Shown here in pieces: positions 12,497 through 23,455 of a stretch of 64,000 bases of DNA; positions within the stretch are counted from its first letter, which is position 1; every line of letters starts with the position of its first letter. The translations under genes and the position numbers were made by a program. Source of the stretch: Fennellomyces sp. T-0311 (lineage: Eukaryota > Mucoromycota > Mucoromycetes > Mucorales > Lichtheimiaceae); the NCBI GenBank assembly GCA_025266875.1, contig JALLLT010000047.1, forward strand, positions 62,001 through 126,000, read 5' to 3'. The notes under the pieces were generated by a model. It did no database searches, was not told the origin of the DNA, and was given only the letters and a program-made list of their open reading frames with translations.

Positions 12497-13150
12497 TATG
12501 TGTCTTGTATGTGAATGCTGTTGGGGAGGTCAGAGATAGCTAGCGAAACAATTAAATTTGGTTATGAAACTACGTCAGACACACAAAATGTACTTAAAAT
12601 AAACTGCTTACTTTAGATTGGGATCAATAATGATGGCTTTCCATAGCACAGGTATTTGAGCATGCCTCGTTATCTTCAAAGTGTTCTGTATATATTAATC
12701 GCAAGTTTGTTCGGTCTGTTTAGACAGAATTGCGCGGTCCTTAGACAATTTGGGTACGACTCTTCGTATGCAAGTCGGGAACATCAACGCCTTGCAGTTT
12801 TCTGGAATATATGCACGGACAAAAAAATTAAGCAGCTGGCTGATCTGTTTGAAGCTAATGTGATGCCTTTGGAGATGCCTGTGTAACCATCGATCAATGC
12901 CATGGCACCTTGAAAACCCGACTGGATTTTCTTGCCAGGTTTTGGATGAATATGGTACATCATACCTTTTCATTTTGCAGATATATTCGCGAAATCCAAT
13001 TGGGGCCGGACATTCACAGCTCATTACATAGTGCAACTAAGCTGTGGCGAAATTGTATTACCTGAACTTCCACTTTGGTCCTGACAGGGAGAAAATTGTC
13101 TTTCAGCCATATGACAAAGCATAGAGCAGCATAATATCGCCTCGAAACGC
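12497..13150. other. Spacer, no intact gene
   Basis: Lies between the 5' end of the minus-strand F-box gene and the start of the decayed plus-strand relative. Open frames on both strands are short and featureless. It may include the promoter of one and lost sequence of the other. Confidence 0.4.
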
Positions 13151-13159
13151 AGCGCAAAG

Positions 13160-14790
13160 GTATGAACGTCGTTACTCATTCGTTGGGGCTGACGACCAAT
13201 GTCCCGCAGAATCCAGATGCGAAACAAATTGCGCAATCATTCGTAACAATACAAACTGCCAAGCATCAACTGATCTGGACAACTCACATTCGAGCATCTT
13301 CGAAATACTCGAGCAGCATTCCAGTTACTGGGCAAAGAAAGGAGACACCGCAAGTGAGCTAAGCATAATAGAAATCGAACCGAATCGTTCCAGTGAATAT
13401 CTCTATGCCGGAAAGCTCTACGCCATGTAAAGATATCAAGATGAAGCAATGAAATGTTTAAGGACGGACTCCGCCGTAGTCAACTCACTGATCCACCCCG
13501 TGTGTCGCTACAGCAAGAATATCGAATTGCTGAGACACGGGCAGAGCGATTGGTTGACTTTGTATGCGAACCTTTATGATATTGTAGCCTGTGCTATATA
13601 TCATGTGGCAGATGATGCGGTCGCCGAGTTTGTGGTGGTACCTCGCTTATGACGTAGCAAAATTCGCGGAAATCCATAACGGCGGAAGTAATTCAAGGTT
13701 CAGAATGCTGTTCAGGTTAACTGTTTGTTACCTGGGGCATCTTAAAATATCGAAGAGCTCACAGTGGAAGTGTATTTACCTCTGATCTACAAATGTTTGG
13801 ATATGATACGTGCAAGGTCATTGTCGAAACTTCGTTCACTCCAATCCTGATACTACTGTAAGTTAAAAAGTTGATATTCTACTAGAGGCCAATGATGGTA
13901 ATATATTTTCTGGACGTATTAAAAAAACCCCTATGAGAGCATGGCTGATGTGCTATCGGCCCCTAGCGGAATGTTGACCCATTTATACATCCAACACACT
14001 GACGCCAAACTACCTCCTTTGGCAGACATCTTATCCACCTGTCGGAACCTGATTAGTTTAGAACTGACGCTGGGACAATGGTGTGCTTCTTGGTTATCGG
14101 GACTGGACTTGCCATATACAACATCAGCGGCACGCTTATCGCTTCTGTCCACTTCTCCTGCAGAAGAGGATATATACGTACGAGATTAGGGAACTTTCTC
14201 GCTGCTAGCAGCTCTCAAGTATCTTAAAGTTGGTGGCTACAACGCCGACATTATACCATTGGTTGCGAAAAATCGTCACTACTTTACGAGCCTTATATTT
14301 AACCCACCATATTTTGGTACTGAAATAGAAAAGCAAGGATTCACATCCAATACTGGTCGGCAGCTTGCCCGCAGTTAACAGTTCGCACCACATGCCATGC
14401 AGCATTACTGGAGCTCTCCTATGAACCTTTGGCCGCAGTGCACATATCACCAATTACTCTGACTCGTCAGTGGAGGAATTGGACCACCTATTAGCATATC
14501 CATGTCCATTACTCGCAACACTCTACATACGGAACGGCTATCGCGAGTCGTCGTGGAAATCTGGGAATATCTTATACTGACGATCTCAATGGGCAAATGG
14601 TAAACAAGCTCAATGATTTACGAGATCTCTTGGAAGGTTACCAAGCTTGGGAGAGGCTCTGTTTGGGGACATGGACCTTGGCGAGATAGCAGTACGAAAC
14701 CTTTGCACAAGCACGATATCAAAGAACGTGCTACGCGTATTTGGTGAGCTTGATATAACTGTAACCTACACCTAATGGATGTATTGGTGA
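13160..14790 (+). pseudogene. Decayed TPR/F-box/LRR gene
   Basis: Discontinuous plus-strand fragments resemble the 652-aa TPR/F-box/LRR protein. Near 13395-13455 is YLYAGKLYAM, then a stop, then RYQDEAMKCLR, matching the TPR stretch YLRAGQLFSM..QAIKAYR of that protein. LRR fragments follow: MLTHLYIQHTDAKLPPL and LISLELTLG near 13971-14085, LLAALKYLKVGG near 14210, and VEELDHLLAYPCPLLATL near 14465. They are separated by stops and frame changes that splicing cannot readily repair. No clear F-box survives. The gene lies opposite in orientation to the two intact F-box genes, so the group is a small cluster with one dead member. End points are approximate. Confidence 0.55.
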
Positions 14791-14965
14791 CAGTAACGGT
14801 CATTGCTCAATAATGTATGAATAAACAAAATTATACGCGTAATTGTGCAAATTTATTGCCAGTTATTTATTCATTTGCCATAAAGTATTAACTGTTCAGG
14901 TATATAGCAGTAGCCAAAAGACCAATGCAGTGGTATATGGAGACAGTTTGCATAGTGATTATACA

Positions 14966-15235
14966 TTAATCATCCTCAGAAATGATCGTGGTCTTGGAGT
15001 TTTTGTTGTTGCTTGTAAGGAAGCCTTCCTTGAAAGGGTTATTGACCTGGTGAAAGCCAAACATTAATAATCTGTCAAAAGAGTGCATGACAATATATAT
15101 ATATAATTCTCTTCAACTTACAAAGCCGCTTACGCCACCTTCATTGTTGTTACCACCAGCAGAGGCGCGACCAACGTCAGCAGATACAGCAGCAATGAAA
15201 AGAGCAAGGATACCAAAAGTGAATGAGAGCTTCAT
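14966..15235 (-). CDS. Small secreted peptide, array copy 5
   Basis: Exons 15122..15235 and 14966..15046 with a 75-nt intron give 64 aa. The signal peptide is MKLSFTFGILALFIAAVSA; the mature part starts DVGRASAGGNNNEG. Exon 2 reads VNNPFKEGFLTSNNKNS and ends in SEDD. The core has Glu in place of the usual Ser (FKEGF). The gene resumes the peptide array after the F-box genes, in the same orientation. TATA is at 15297-15304 and a variant box at 15363-15372. Confidence 0.8.
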
Positions 15236-15296
15236 GGTTAAATAGAATAGAATTTTTACTGTTAATGCGGTCAAAGTTGTTGGGTGTACCGGCCCT

Positions 15297-15372
15297 TTTA
15301 TATTAGGCGAACGAGAGGTGGTCCTTCGGCAACTGTACATTTTTCTTTGTCATTTACTTTTACGGGATAATT
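15297..15372 (-). promoter_or_regulatory. Copy 5 promoter: TATA plus variant box
   Basis: TATA-like element at 15297-15304. CGGGATAATT at 15363-15372, 128 bp before the ATG, differs at two positions from the shared box. Confidence 0.45.
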
Positions 15373-16423
15373 GACATGAAGCTATGGTTATTTTGTAGCG
15401 TAGAAACCTGCAATTAATTCTATTTACAGATTAAGTATCATATCGATTAGTAAGAGAAAACTTTGATTCCCCTACAACGTTGAGAGCGCGAAAGCGCCTG
15501 GGCCATTCCGATGCAACTGTGATCCTACAGGGTATCATAACAAGGCCCTGAAACCGAAATATGGAGAGGTAATAGCTGCACACCTGCATACTATCTATTT
15601 ATTTCGAAGATATGCAGTTAATATTCATATATGTACGGGAAAGAGATTAAATTTCAGCTCCTCGACTCAAAAGTACCTTTTCCGTACATTAAGTCATGAA
15701 CCGATGCTTTCCCGTAAAAAGACAATCACTGAGCTTTCGTATTTCTGATACGACAATTATGTCACTCGACCCCTTTATCGGCACCAGAATATCCAAACGT
15801 TCTTCGGCAAGAAATAGGGGGTAATACTTGAAGGAGGTGCTACAGAAAGGTTATATCATTGAAGCTGTAAGCCTACATTCGCTCAAGCTTAATTTTTTTT
15901 TATCTACGTATGCATTGAAGTAGTATAGCTCATAAGCTCAAATACAATATCTTGATTCGATTTAACTTTTTTTTCCTTTTGTCAATATAATCGTGATTCT
16001 GTCCGATCCGAATTTGAGGGGAAACTTTCTGACACCCTGTTTATCGGTAATGTTATGTACAGTACTCATGCGCAGTTATGTTAATAATTTGGCTTGAGCT
16101 ACACAGTTATCCCGATGCCTTCTTTCCACGACACTCAAATGCTGGAAATTATAAATCATTTGTTGCATGAGTAAGGTTAATATATATTCCGATAGGCAAT
16201 GATTGCGGTTCAACCGAAAGTGGCCAAAATATTGTCTGAGAGCACCTTACCTTCCAATTTCCAACATAGGCTCTTACATTACTATTAATTTGGAACAATT
16301 CCTAAGCAATGTAGTTTATTATAACATGCTTGAGCAATTCATGTAGCAATAGCAGGGAATAAAGTGACGAGCTGGTTGGGGTATCATGTAGTAGTGATTA
16401 CAAAAGAATACTATCAGTGACTC
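15373..16423. other. Spacer between copies 5 and 6
   Basis: AT-rich; no gene, repeat or family remnant recognised. Confidence 0.45.
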
Positions 16424-16671
16424 TTAATCATCCGCGCTAATTATTGTGGTCTCCGAGTTTCTGTCATTGCTGGTAAGGAAGCCGCTCTTAAAAGGGTTGT
16501 TGACCTAGAGAGTATAAAATTAACAATATACGTACTGGTAAGCTTTTTTTGTTTACTTACAAATCCACCGACGGCGCCTTCATTGTTATTGCCTCCAGAA
16601 TAAGCGACACCGTCTGCAAATACGACAGTAGCAAAGAGAGCGAGTAAACCAAAGGTGATTGAAAACTTCAT
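16424..16671 (-). CDS. Small secreted peptide, array copy 6
   Basis: Exons 16561..16671 and 16424..16504 with a 56-nt intron give 63 aa. The signal peptide is MKFSITFGLLALFATVVFA; the mature part starts DGVAYSGGNNNEG. Exon 2 reads VNNPFKSGFLTSNDRNS and ends in SADD. It has Arg in place of the usual Lys after the TSND motif. TATA lies at 16745-16754. The upstream box is not clear at the usual distance; TTTACAGGAGACAAATATTC near 16811 is at best a degenerate version. Confidence 0.8.
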
Positions 16672-17523
16672 AATTGATAGATGTAAGAGTGCCGAATAAA
16701 ACGAAAGTGGTTTGTGTGATTCATCGATTTCTCAACTTACACTCTTTATATATACACAAGCAGAAGAATCTACGTACATACCTTCGCACCAGAGTACATT
16801 CTATACGCCATTTACAGGAGACAAATATTCGGTATAGATGGTTTTCATAGAACTGTTCCAGAACCCCTTCTAACAGGAGAGAACATAATAATTTTACTTA
16901 TTCTATCTGAGATTTTTAGATGGAAGATTACTATATGATTCCTTCAACCGGGAAACTACTATTCCCTTTCCAGTCGCAAAAAGTAACGCTTCAGTAAAAT
17001 GCATACTACGTATTATGCACACCCCCTTCAAATCCAAGATTTTTAAGATAATTTTCTTTACCAATTCTACAATCGAGAAGAATACATAATACCAAAGACA
17101 CGTGCTTCAACTTGCTAAAGTACAAAAACGTACTCCATTACCTATGAGAGGTAGCTTATAAAGCCTTTGCTTGTCAGTAGATAACAGAATACAACGCTGA
17201 ATATGCACGTACAAGACTAAATACTACCCCATTTCAATATCTGACAAATTACTACTTCATTGGAAATGCTTGTAAGCTAAATAGTGCTTTTGACCATCAA
17301 ACCATTTTGTACATAATCTATCGTATATATCGCTTCTACTTTAACGATACACTACGATAAACTTGATTGCATAAAGGTGTATGTAGTGCAAGATTTAATA
17401 AAAGCAAGGCATTTATTCAGATTGAGATAAATCCATTCATCAGATAATGGCAGATGCAAAGATTACAACTTTAAACAATTGTGGGTATAATAGATCTGGC
17501 AAGGCGATGAGATAATGGATCGA
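16672..17523. other. Spacer between copies 6 and 7
   Basis: Holds the copy 6 promoter (TATA 16745-16754). Nothing else recognised. Confidence 0.45.
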
Positions 17524-17788
17524 TTAGTCATCTTCAGCAATGATAGTTGTTTTCGAGTCCTTGCCATTGCTGGTCAGGAAACCGCTCTTAAATGGGTTGT
17601 TGAGCTATTGAAGTAAAGTTGGTCTAGTTAGAAAATATATATGCATTTATCATAAATCATTGACTTACGAATCCGCTCACTGAACCCTCGTTATTATTGC
17701 CTCCAGCATAAGCACCTCCATCATCATTGGCAGACACGACAGCGACGAGGACAGCAGCAAGAACGCCAAAAGTCAAGGAAATCTTCAT
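17524..17788 (-). CDS. Small secreted peptide, array copy 7
   Basis: Exons 17669..17788 and 17524..17604 with a 64-nt intron give 66 aa. Exon 1 is the longest of the family (40 codons), with signal peptide MKISLTFGVLAAVLVAVVSA and mature start NDDGGAYAGGNNNEG. Exon 2 reads LNNPFKSGFLTSNGKDS and ends in AEDD. TATA is at 17861-17872. No clear upstream box is present at 128-155 bp, so this copy may be controlled differently. Confidence 0.8.
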
Positions 17789-18339
17789 GATTGGTGATGG
17801 ATAAAAGCTATTGAGATAGAATGAATTGTTGATAAATCCATATCCTTGAAAAAATTGCGCTATATATATATAGTTGTGGAGAGTCTAATACGTAATAATA
17901 AGATAGTTCTTATACTGATTAATTAAAGTAAGTCTCTCGTGAACGTATAATAGATAGGAAATATTGCTGTTGCTGGATAAACGAAATGAAGCATACGGTT
18001 TTATTAATTGCTTGCATACGTATGTCAAGCAGCCCTGAAGTATAATAAACTCTTCTGACATGAGCAACTGCCCCTGGAAGTCGGAATTTATCGGCGTCAT
18101 GCCGTTGTTGGATACTCCGACCTACCCATTCGGTAGCATACCTTAATCTTTAATATACGGGCATGGGTGAAAGGTATGGCGCTGTATGCTCATACATCGG
18201 AGTTAATTTGATCAAGAAATTCGTGCTTAACAAATGAATTATCGCACACAGCGATTGAAGATTGAAAAATCACTTTACTTTGTCTCGAAAATTATTTCTC
18301 GCGTTCTGTAGCTACGTACTATTGCTGTGATATATATAC

Positions 18340-18600
18340 ATATGATTCGGTTACTGTAATATTGTAGTTGATAATGGTTTTCCCGCCTTTATTATTGCTC
18401 ATCAGTTTTAAATCACTTTTCTTCTACAAAAATAATGGAGATGGTAGAGAGAAAACGCTAAAAGCGTAAACATGGTAAATGAATTCTTACCAAATTGTTC
18501 CAGCTGCATGTGTAAACTCAGTTATCGTCGGTTGTAGTTTAATCATATTACGGTGGACACAATTGTGAAGTGTAGTTTGGTCCAAATATAAGGTTCCGAT
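18340..18600 (-). pseudogene. Decayed copy of the small secreted peptide gene
   Basis: On the minus strand a TTTTTGTAG acceptor near 18428 is followed by a reading KKSDLKLMSNNKGGKTIIN (about 18369-18425). This parallels the family exon 2 core FKSGFLTSNNKDSKTTII. A donor-like GTAAGA lies about 65 nt upstream (near 18490), preceded by an Asn-rich remnant, but the signal-peptide exon is no longer readable and the tail is lost. It sits between copies 7 and 8 in the same orientation, as expected for a dead twelfth member. Boundaries are approximate. Confidence 0.5.
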
Positions 18601-18786
18601 CGAGTTATACCTTGATCTTTTCCGAAGCAAGCAACATAATGACACGTATTGATTATAGCTTTCCATTTATTTGTAATAAATTAAGGATTATCAAATAGCG
18701 GTAACTGTAAAAAGTTACTATAGTGGTATATGGCAGTGGAACGGATCATGTACAAGATATAACAAAGTAATTTCTGATAATGGCTC

Positions 18787-19050
18787 CTAGTCGTCTTGAC
18801 CAATAATGGTGATATCTGAGTTCTTATCATTACCAGTAAGGAAACCGCTCTTGAATGCGTTGTTGACCTGTACCAAGCACAAAAAAAGTTTAGTGTAAAC
18901 TTGTTATGTAGCCTGTTTTAAGTAGTATTGACTTACAAATCCGCCTACAGCGCCTTCATTGTTACTACCACCAGCAGCAAAAGTCCCATCATCAGCAGAT
19001 ACGACGGCGATGAAAAGAGCAAGGATACCGAAAGTCAAGGAAAGCTTCAT
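18787..19050 (-). CDS. Small secreted peptide, array copy 8
   Basis: Exons 18937..19050 and 18787..18867 with a 69-nt intron give 64 aa. The signal peptide is MKLSLTFGILALFIAVVSA; the mature part begins DDGTFAAGGSNNEG. Exon 2 reads VNNAFKSGFLTGNDKNS and ends in GQDD. The core has Ala for Pro (NNAFKSG). TATA is at 19119-19128, CGGAAAAATT at 19191-19200 and ATTCTACC at 19347-19354. Confidence 0.8.
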
Positions 19051-19118
19051 GGTTGTTGAGAGCGTGGATTGAGATAGGATAAGTAGTTGATAGGTTCCAA
19101 ACTCAAAAATATGCGTTG

Positions 19119-19200
19119 CTTATATATGGAAGTCGAGCAAACTACCCTCATGTAATAAGATTGTACATTGTTCAAGTTCGTTTCTCTTTACGGAAAAATT
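19119..19200 (-). promoter_or_regulatory. Copy 8 promoter: TATA plus upstream box
   Basis: TATATATGG at 19121-19129 and an exact CGGAAAAATT at 19191-19200, preceded by CTCTTTA, 141 bp before the ATG. Confidence 0.6.
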
Positions 19201-20282
19201 GGTACGTTCTGGGTGGCAGTACGTATAGTACGCTAAGCTTGCATATGTTGATTAATTCCATTGATTATTGAACAAAGCACATTTAACCATTTATTGATTA
19301 TATATACGTCCTATGAGAATGACCCAGGCATATCAAGTATTGGAATATTCTACCATCGTAAATCACGCGATGCGCAGGTATCCGAGATGTGCATATTTCC
19401 ATAATTTTCTATGATAAGATCCATTTCCAATTACTATATTGTAGAAGCTTCTGGATCTTTTTGGATAAGGCGTACATTTAATTAGCCTAAGCGTATAAAC
19501 CATACTATACTTTGAATACTCATGTATGTTATGCATCTTTTTTTTACAGCAGTATATGAGCGTTCACTTTAACTCGCTTTGAATCGAGCCTTGCAGAATC
19601 TATATATTCGAGCATAGTGCGAAGTAGCTTTTTTTTGCCAAATTTAATTCAAATGATGCAACTACGGTTTAGCGACTCCGCCATCCCTTATACATAGTGC
19701 AGAATATTTTTACTTTGGGGTTTGGCAGATCTGAGTTTCGAGAGCCAGCTGAAAAGGGATATACTTGCCCCTTGGAGTAGTCCAATCTTAAATAATTTTG
19801 GTACTTTTTTTTACTATCATCGGCAGTATGTTAAATATCGTGTCACGATGATTATGTATTTATCCCTACTTACTCATATGTACGTTTCCTTAACGAGTAC
19901 TATATGCGTGATGAGTGCAGAAGCCTCTGAGGACAATCTAACCATCCGGGTGCTCTCTATTTTCAAACACACCCTATCCGCACAGATCCATAGCACACAT
20001 ATGCACATATACGGCATTTAAAGGAATTTTTGGAAGCATAGAACAATATAAGCTATTCAAGATACTGTCAAATAGCGGTCGAAAAAGATAGCAATAGCTG
20101 CCACTGTATTACTGAAGGTTTCTAAATGTCAACGAGTGGCAGCATTATACAACAAAGCAAAACACATTTGAAATGAATCATTGTCTTTATCATCTATACA
20201 AATAAAAGTGTACATAGATCTACGATAGTGATAGAGAGCCATGAATAAGGTTTTGGTAGAAATAGGTAGTCTAAAATGGATT
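19201..20282. other. Spacer between copies 8 and 9
   Basis: No gene recognised. A 99-aa plus-strand frame at 19722-20021 has hydrophobic stretches but no supporting feature, and I treat it as chance. Confidence 0.45.
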
Positions 20283-20535
20283 CTAGTAATGATCTCCGGC
20301 ATCAACAGTTATTTCGGAATCTTTACCATTGCTAGTAAGGATACCGCTCTTGAGAACGTTAGAGAGCTAGTATATCAAAATTTGTCAGAGGGATTTACTA
20401 TAATCTATAATTTTGTTGACGTACCACACCGCTCGTTTTTCCTTCGTTGTTGCTACCACCAGCAGAGGCACCACCATTAGCAGACACTACGGCCACGGCA
20501 AGAGCAAGAGTAGCGAAAGTCAAGGAAAGCTTCAT
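20283..20535 (-). CDS. Small secreted peptide, array copy 9 (divergent)
   Basis: Exons 20425..20535 and 20283..20366 with a 58-nt intron (donor GTACGT) give 64 aa. The signal peptide is MKLSLTFATLALAVAVVSA; the mature part starts NGGASAGGSNNEGKTSGV. Exon 2 reads LSNVLKSGILTSNGKDS and ends in AGDHY. With copies 10 and 11 it forms a second subfamily: Leu replaces Phe before KSG, the residue after KSG is Ile or Leu, and the tail ends in aromatic residues rather than Asp-Asp. TATA is at 20608-20617; a degenerate box (CATACGGACATATTA) starts near 20681. Confidence 0.78.
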
Positions 20536-21741
20536 TATTTGGTATTTGTTATGTGTTGATTGGAATAGACGATAGTGTTGATATATATGAACATGAAAAA
20601 TGGTGTCTTTATATATACAGAAAAATGTATGTTAGTATCAGCTTGCTGAATGAACTGTATACACGTTTCATTAATTACTTCATACGGACATATTATGGGA
20701 TTAGGGGCAGTAGTAAAGATTAAGAATTCTACCATTTCCGAAATTCATCGTACGCAGAAGCCTTCGGGTCGTTTATTAATTAATTTTACTTTCTGTGTAT
20801 CTGGATTATTTTGTTAAGTAGGAAATATATAGTACTAATCCCGTAAAAAAGATACAACGACATCACTGTCTTGCACGTGTGAGAATTGCAAAGGATTGAA
20901 TGGAATGATAACATGATCCTTGCAATAGATGACCCATACATCACACCCTTATATGCACTACAGAGCTTTCCAAAGCGAAATGTTGATGAGAGACAAACGA
21001 AATTATAACTTCCATATGGTCACTTTGGGAGTTTTATTCTTATATTTGGCTTGGCATGTTCATATTTCCAGTAATGCACACTACTATTAATACTATAGTG
21101 GAATATTTTTTTCGAAACTGTTACTGCATATATAGTCAGATGTTATTTCAACTTGTATGCCGTACCTAGTACGTAAATGTCGTTTTGTGTGCCGATCAGA
21201 TAATTTTATTATATATCTGAGACTTCTTTACTAACGGAAAATGTATATTTCCATCTATAAGCAACTTTAATACATCTACTTTCGTACTATCTGTTAGGAT
21301 ATTAATAAAGGTGATGCTAACTGAAGTGTGAACAAAAGTCAAAGTTCGTCCTATTACGTTTGTTTTTGCAGCATTTATCAAATTTCTACTTGTATTTACC
21401 TGCGTAAGCTTTATTACTTGATATAGTACGTATACAACGTTTTCTCTTGATGGTAATTGATCAAGCATATACTCTCCACTATTTACCGAGCTCCAATTAA
21501 ATTTTCATACATGAAGATACTTACAATCAATAAAACAGGTACCATAAAAAGGATTTTTGAGCATGCGAAGAATTGTCCCGAAAGGCGCGATTCAGGATAG
21601 CATTTTTTTTTCAAAACATACCAATGTGTTTATTTTAATTCAGCTGTAGAACTATTGAAAGTATATACAAAGACTTTGCTGTAATCAATGGACGATATTC
21701 ACAAGCCTTTTCTAGAATGTAATAATAAGGAGCTCAAGGCT
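20536..21741. other. Spacer between copies 9 and 10
   Basis: Contains the copy 9 promoter (TATA 20608-20617, ATTCTACC 20726-20733). The 90-aa minus-strand frame at 21196-21468 has no recognisable feature. Confidence 0.45.
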
Positions 21742-21988
21742 CTAGTAGTAATTGTCCTCGATGCCACTGTGAGATGTTTCCGAATTTTTGCCATTGCTGG
21801 TAAGAAGACCGCTCTTGAGTGCATTGTTAAGCTATAATCAAATTGTATTAGCAAGTGGTATATGTGATACATAATATTCAACTTACCAAACCGCTAACAT
21901 CGCCTTCGTTGTTGTTACCACCGGCCGAATCAGCGGATACAACGGCCACGATGAAAGCAAGAACACCGAATGTCAAAGAAAGTTTCAT
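21742..21988 (-). CDS. Small secreted peptide, array copy 10 (divergent)
   Basis: Exons 21887..21988 and 21742..21831 with a 55-nt intron give 63 aa. Exon 1 is the shortest (34 codons), with signal peptide MKLSLTFGVLAFIVAVVSA and mature start DSAGGNNNEGDVSGL. Exon 2 reads LNNALKSGLLTSNGKNS and ends in EDNYY, the Tyr-rich tail of the second subfamily. TATA is at 22062-22072, CGGAAAAATT at 22136-22145 and ATTCTACC at 22247-22254. Confidence 0.78.
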
Positions 21989-22061
21989 AGTTGAATAAGA
22001 GAGTTGATTGGTGAAGTAGATGTTGTTGTTGGTATATCTCAAGCTCGAAAAAAGACAGCTC

Positions 22062-22145
22062 TTATATATATACACAAGATTAAGTTTGCTACGTTGCTGA
22101 TGTCGAACACTCCGTTCTTACCATTTGGCTTCTTACGGAAAAATT
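22062..22145 (-). promoter_or_regulatory. Copy 10 promoter: TATA plus upstream box
   Basis: TTATATATATA at 22062-22072 and CGGAAAAATT at 22136-22145 within CTTCTTACGGAAAAATTAA, 148 bp before the ATG. Confidence 0.6.
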
Positions 22146-22254
22146 AAATGGAAAAAGGGGTAGTAGTAACGATGACACAATTCTATATACAGTTTCTGTT
22201 TCTGTTTCTGATCGCCGTTAGGAACGTACCTGTAGTATGTAAATTAATTCTACC

Positions 22255-23021
22255 CTCCGGGTTATCGGGTTTTATAGTATAATGTTAATATATCCACTCA
22301 TGTTCACAGAAACGCACTTGCACATGTGAACTTTTTAAAAGAACTTATGGAGCTATATTATGCTCGGTAAACTGTCTAAGCAATATAATTGTGATATGGT
22401 CATAAGCTATTACATATATATCCAAGTTTCTTGCACTAGGTAATATTAAGAGTGGATAGATGTACATGTGATGGATACCAGCGTTCGTAGTTTTAGTTGG
22501 TACAAAATTGTTGAATGGTAGCACGCTAACAACGGTTTCCTCCTTCAAACCCGTACTTTGACATAAAACAATGCATCTTTATGTGTAATAAGGAAGAATA
22601 TATAGTTTAAACCGCAGTTTTCTTTTACACAATAGAAAATATTTGTATATATGGAATAAAGCTGTATGTATCGAACCATAAATGATCCCTGTTTATCCAC
22701 GAATGTTATATCACATAGGATTGAACTGATGCAGCACGGATGCTCAAATGTAGTCTATTAACCGTAGATAAAGGAATATCAGTAGTCGTACTAACATATT
22801 TTAAGTTGCTGTTAGAGGGAGTATATTGACAGTTTCAACTTGAAGACAGGATAAGAGCAGTGGTCAACAGCACTTTAGGGAAGTAAGTTATTATGAAATT
22901 ATAAAGCGATTGATTTATTATAAGGATTCTTCAGCTATGTAGATGATAGCTGACACTACAAAGATAGCAATGATGCTCCATGGCAAACACCAATCTTTTG
23001 CGGAAAGCAGTATAATTTTCA
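22255..23021. other. Spacer between copies 10 and 11
   Basis: AT-rich; nothing recognised. Confidence 0.45.
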
Positions 23022-23292
23022 CTAGTAGTAGTAGTCGTAGCCGTGATCGTCGCCTTTATCAACAATGGTGGATTCCGAATTCTTGTCATTGCCAGTTAGA
23101 ATACCGCTCTTGAGAACGTTTGTAAGCTAGATGAAAAGAAAAAATGTTATACAATTATTGTTGGTCAAGTTACATGTCATAACTTACAATACCACTTGTG
23201 CTACCTTCGTTGTTGTTACCACCATGAGAAACAGTAGCCGATGCGGTGGCAGCCAAAAAGGCAATGATACAGGCAGTCAAAGAAAACTTCAT
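23022..23292 (-). CDS. Small secreted peptide, array copy 11 (Tyr tail)
   Basis: Exons 23188..23292 and 23022..23126 with a 61-nt intron give 69 aa, the longest member. The signal peptide MKFSLTACIIAFLAATASA contains the only cysteine of the family, and that residue lies in the part expected to be removed. The mature part is TVSHGGNNNEGSTSGI, then LTNVLKSGILTGNDKNS and a tail ending HGYDYYY. It is the outermost and most divergent copy. TATA is at 23387-23396, the box variant CGGCAAAATT at 23446-23455 and ATTCTACC at 23540-23547. Confidence 0.75.
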
Positions 23293-23386
23293 TGTTCGTA
23301 TTTGTTGAGAAAGTAGCCGTTGTTGTTGCCTTGTCGGTTTACTTGGATTGGGTTGTTGGTCTACCTCAAGTCAAAAATACTATTCC

Positions 23387-23455
23387 TTTATATACCAAAA
23401 AATGTCAATAACTGACGGCGTGTAATCGGCTCTTCTTGCTTCTTACGGCAAAATT
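23387..23455 (-). promoter_or_regulatory. Copy 11 promoter: TATA plus upstream box
   Basis: TTTATATACC at 23387-23396 and CGGCAAAATT at 23446-23455 within CTTCTTACGGCAAAATTAA, 154 bp before the ATG. It differs from copy 10 by one base across 19. Confidence 0.6.
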
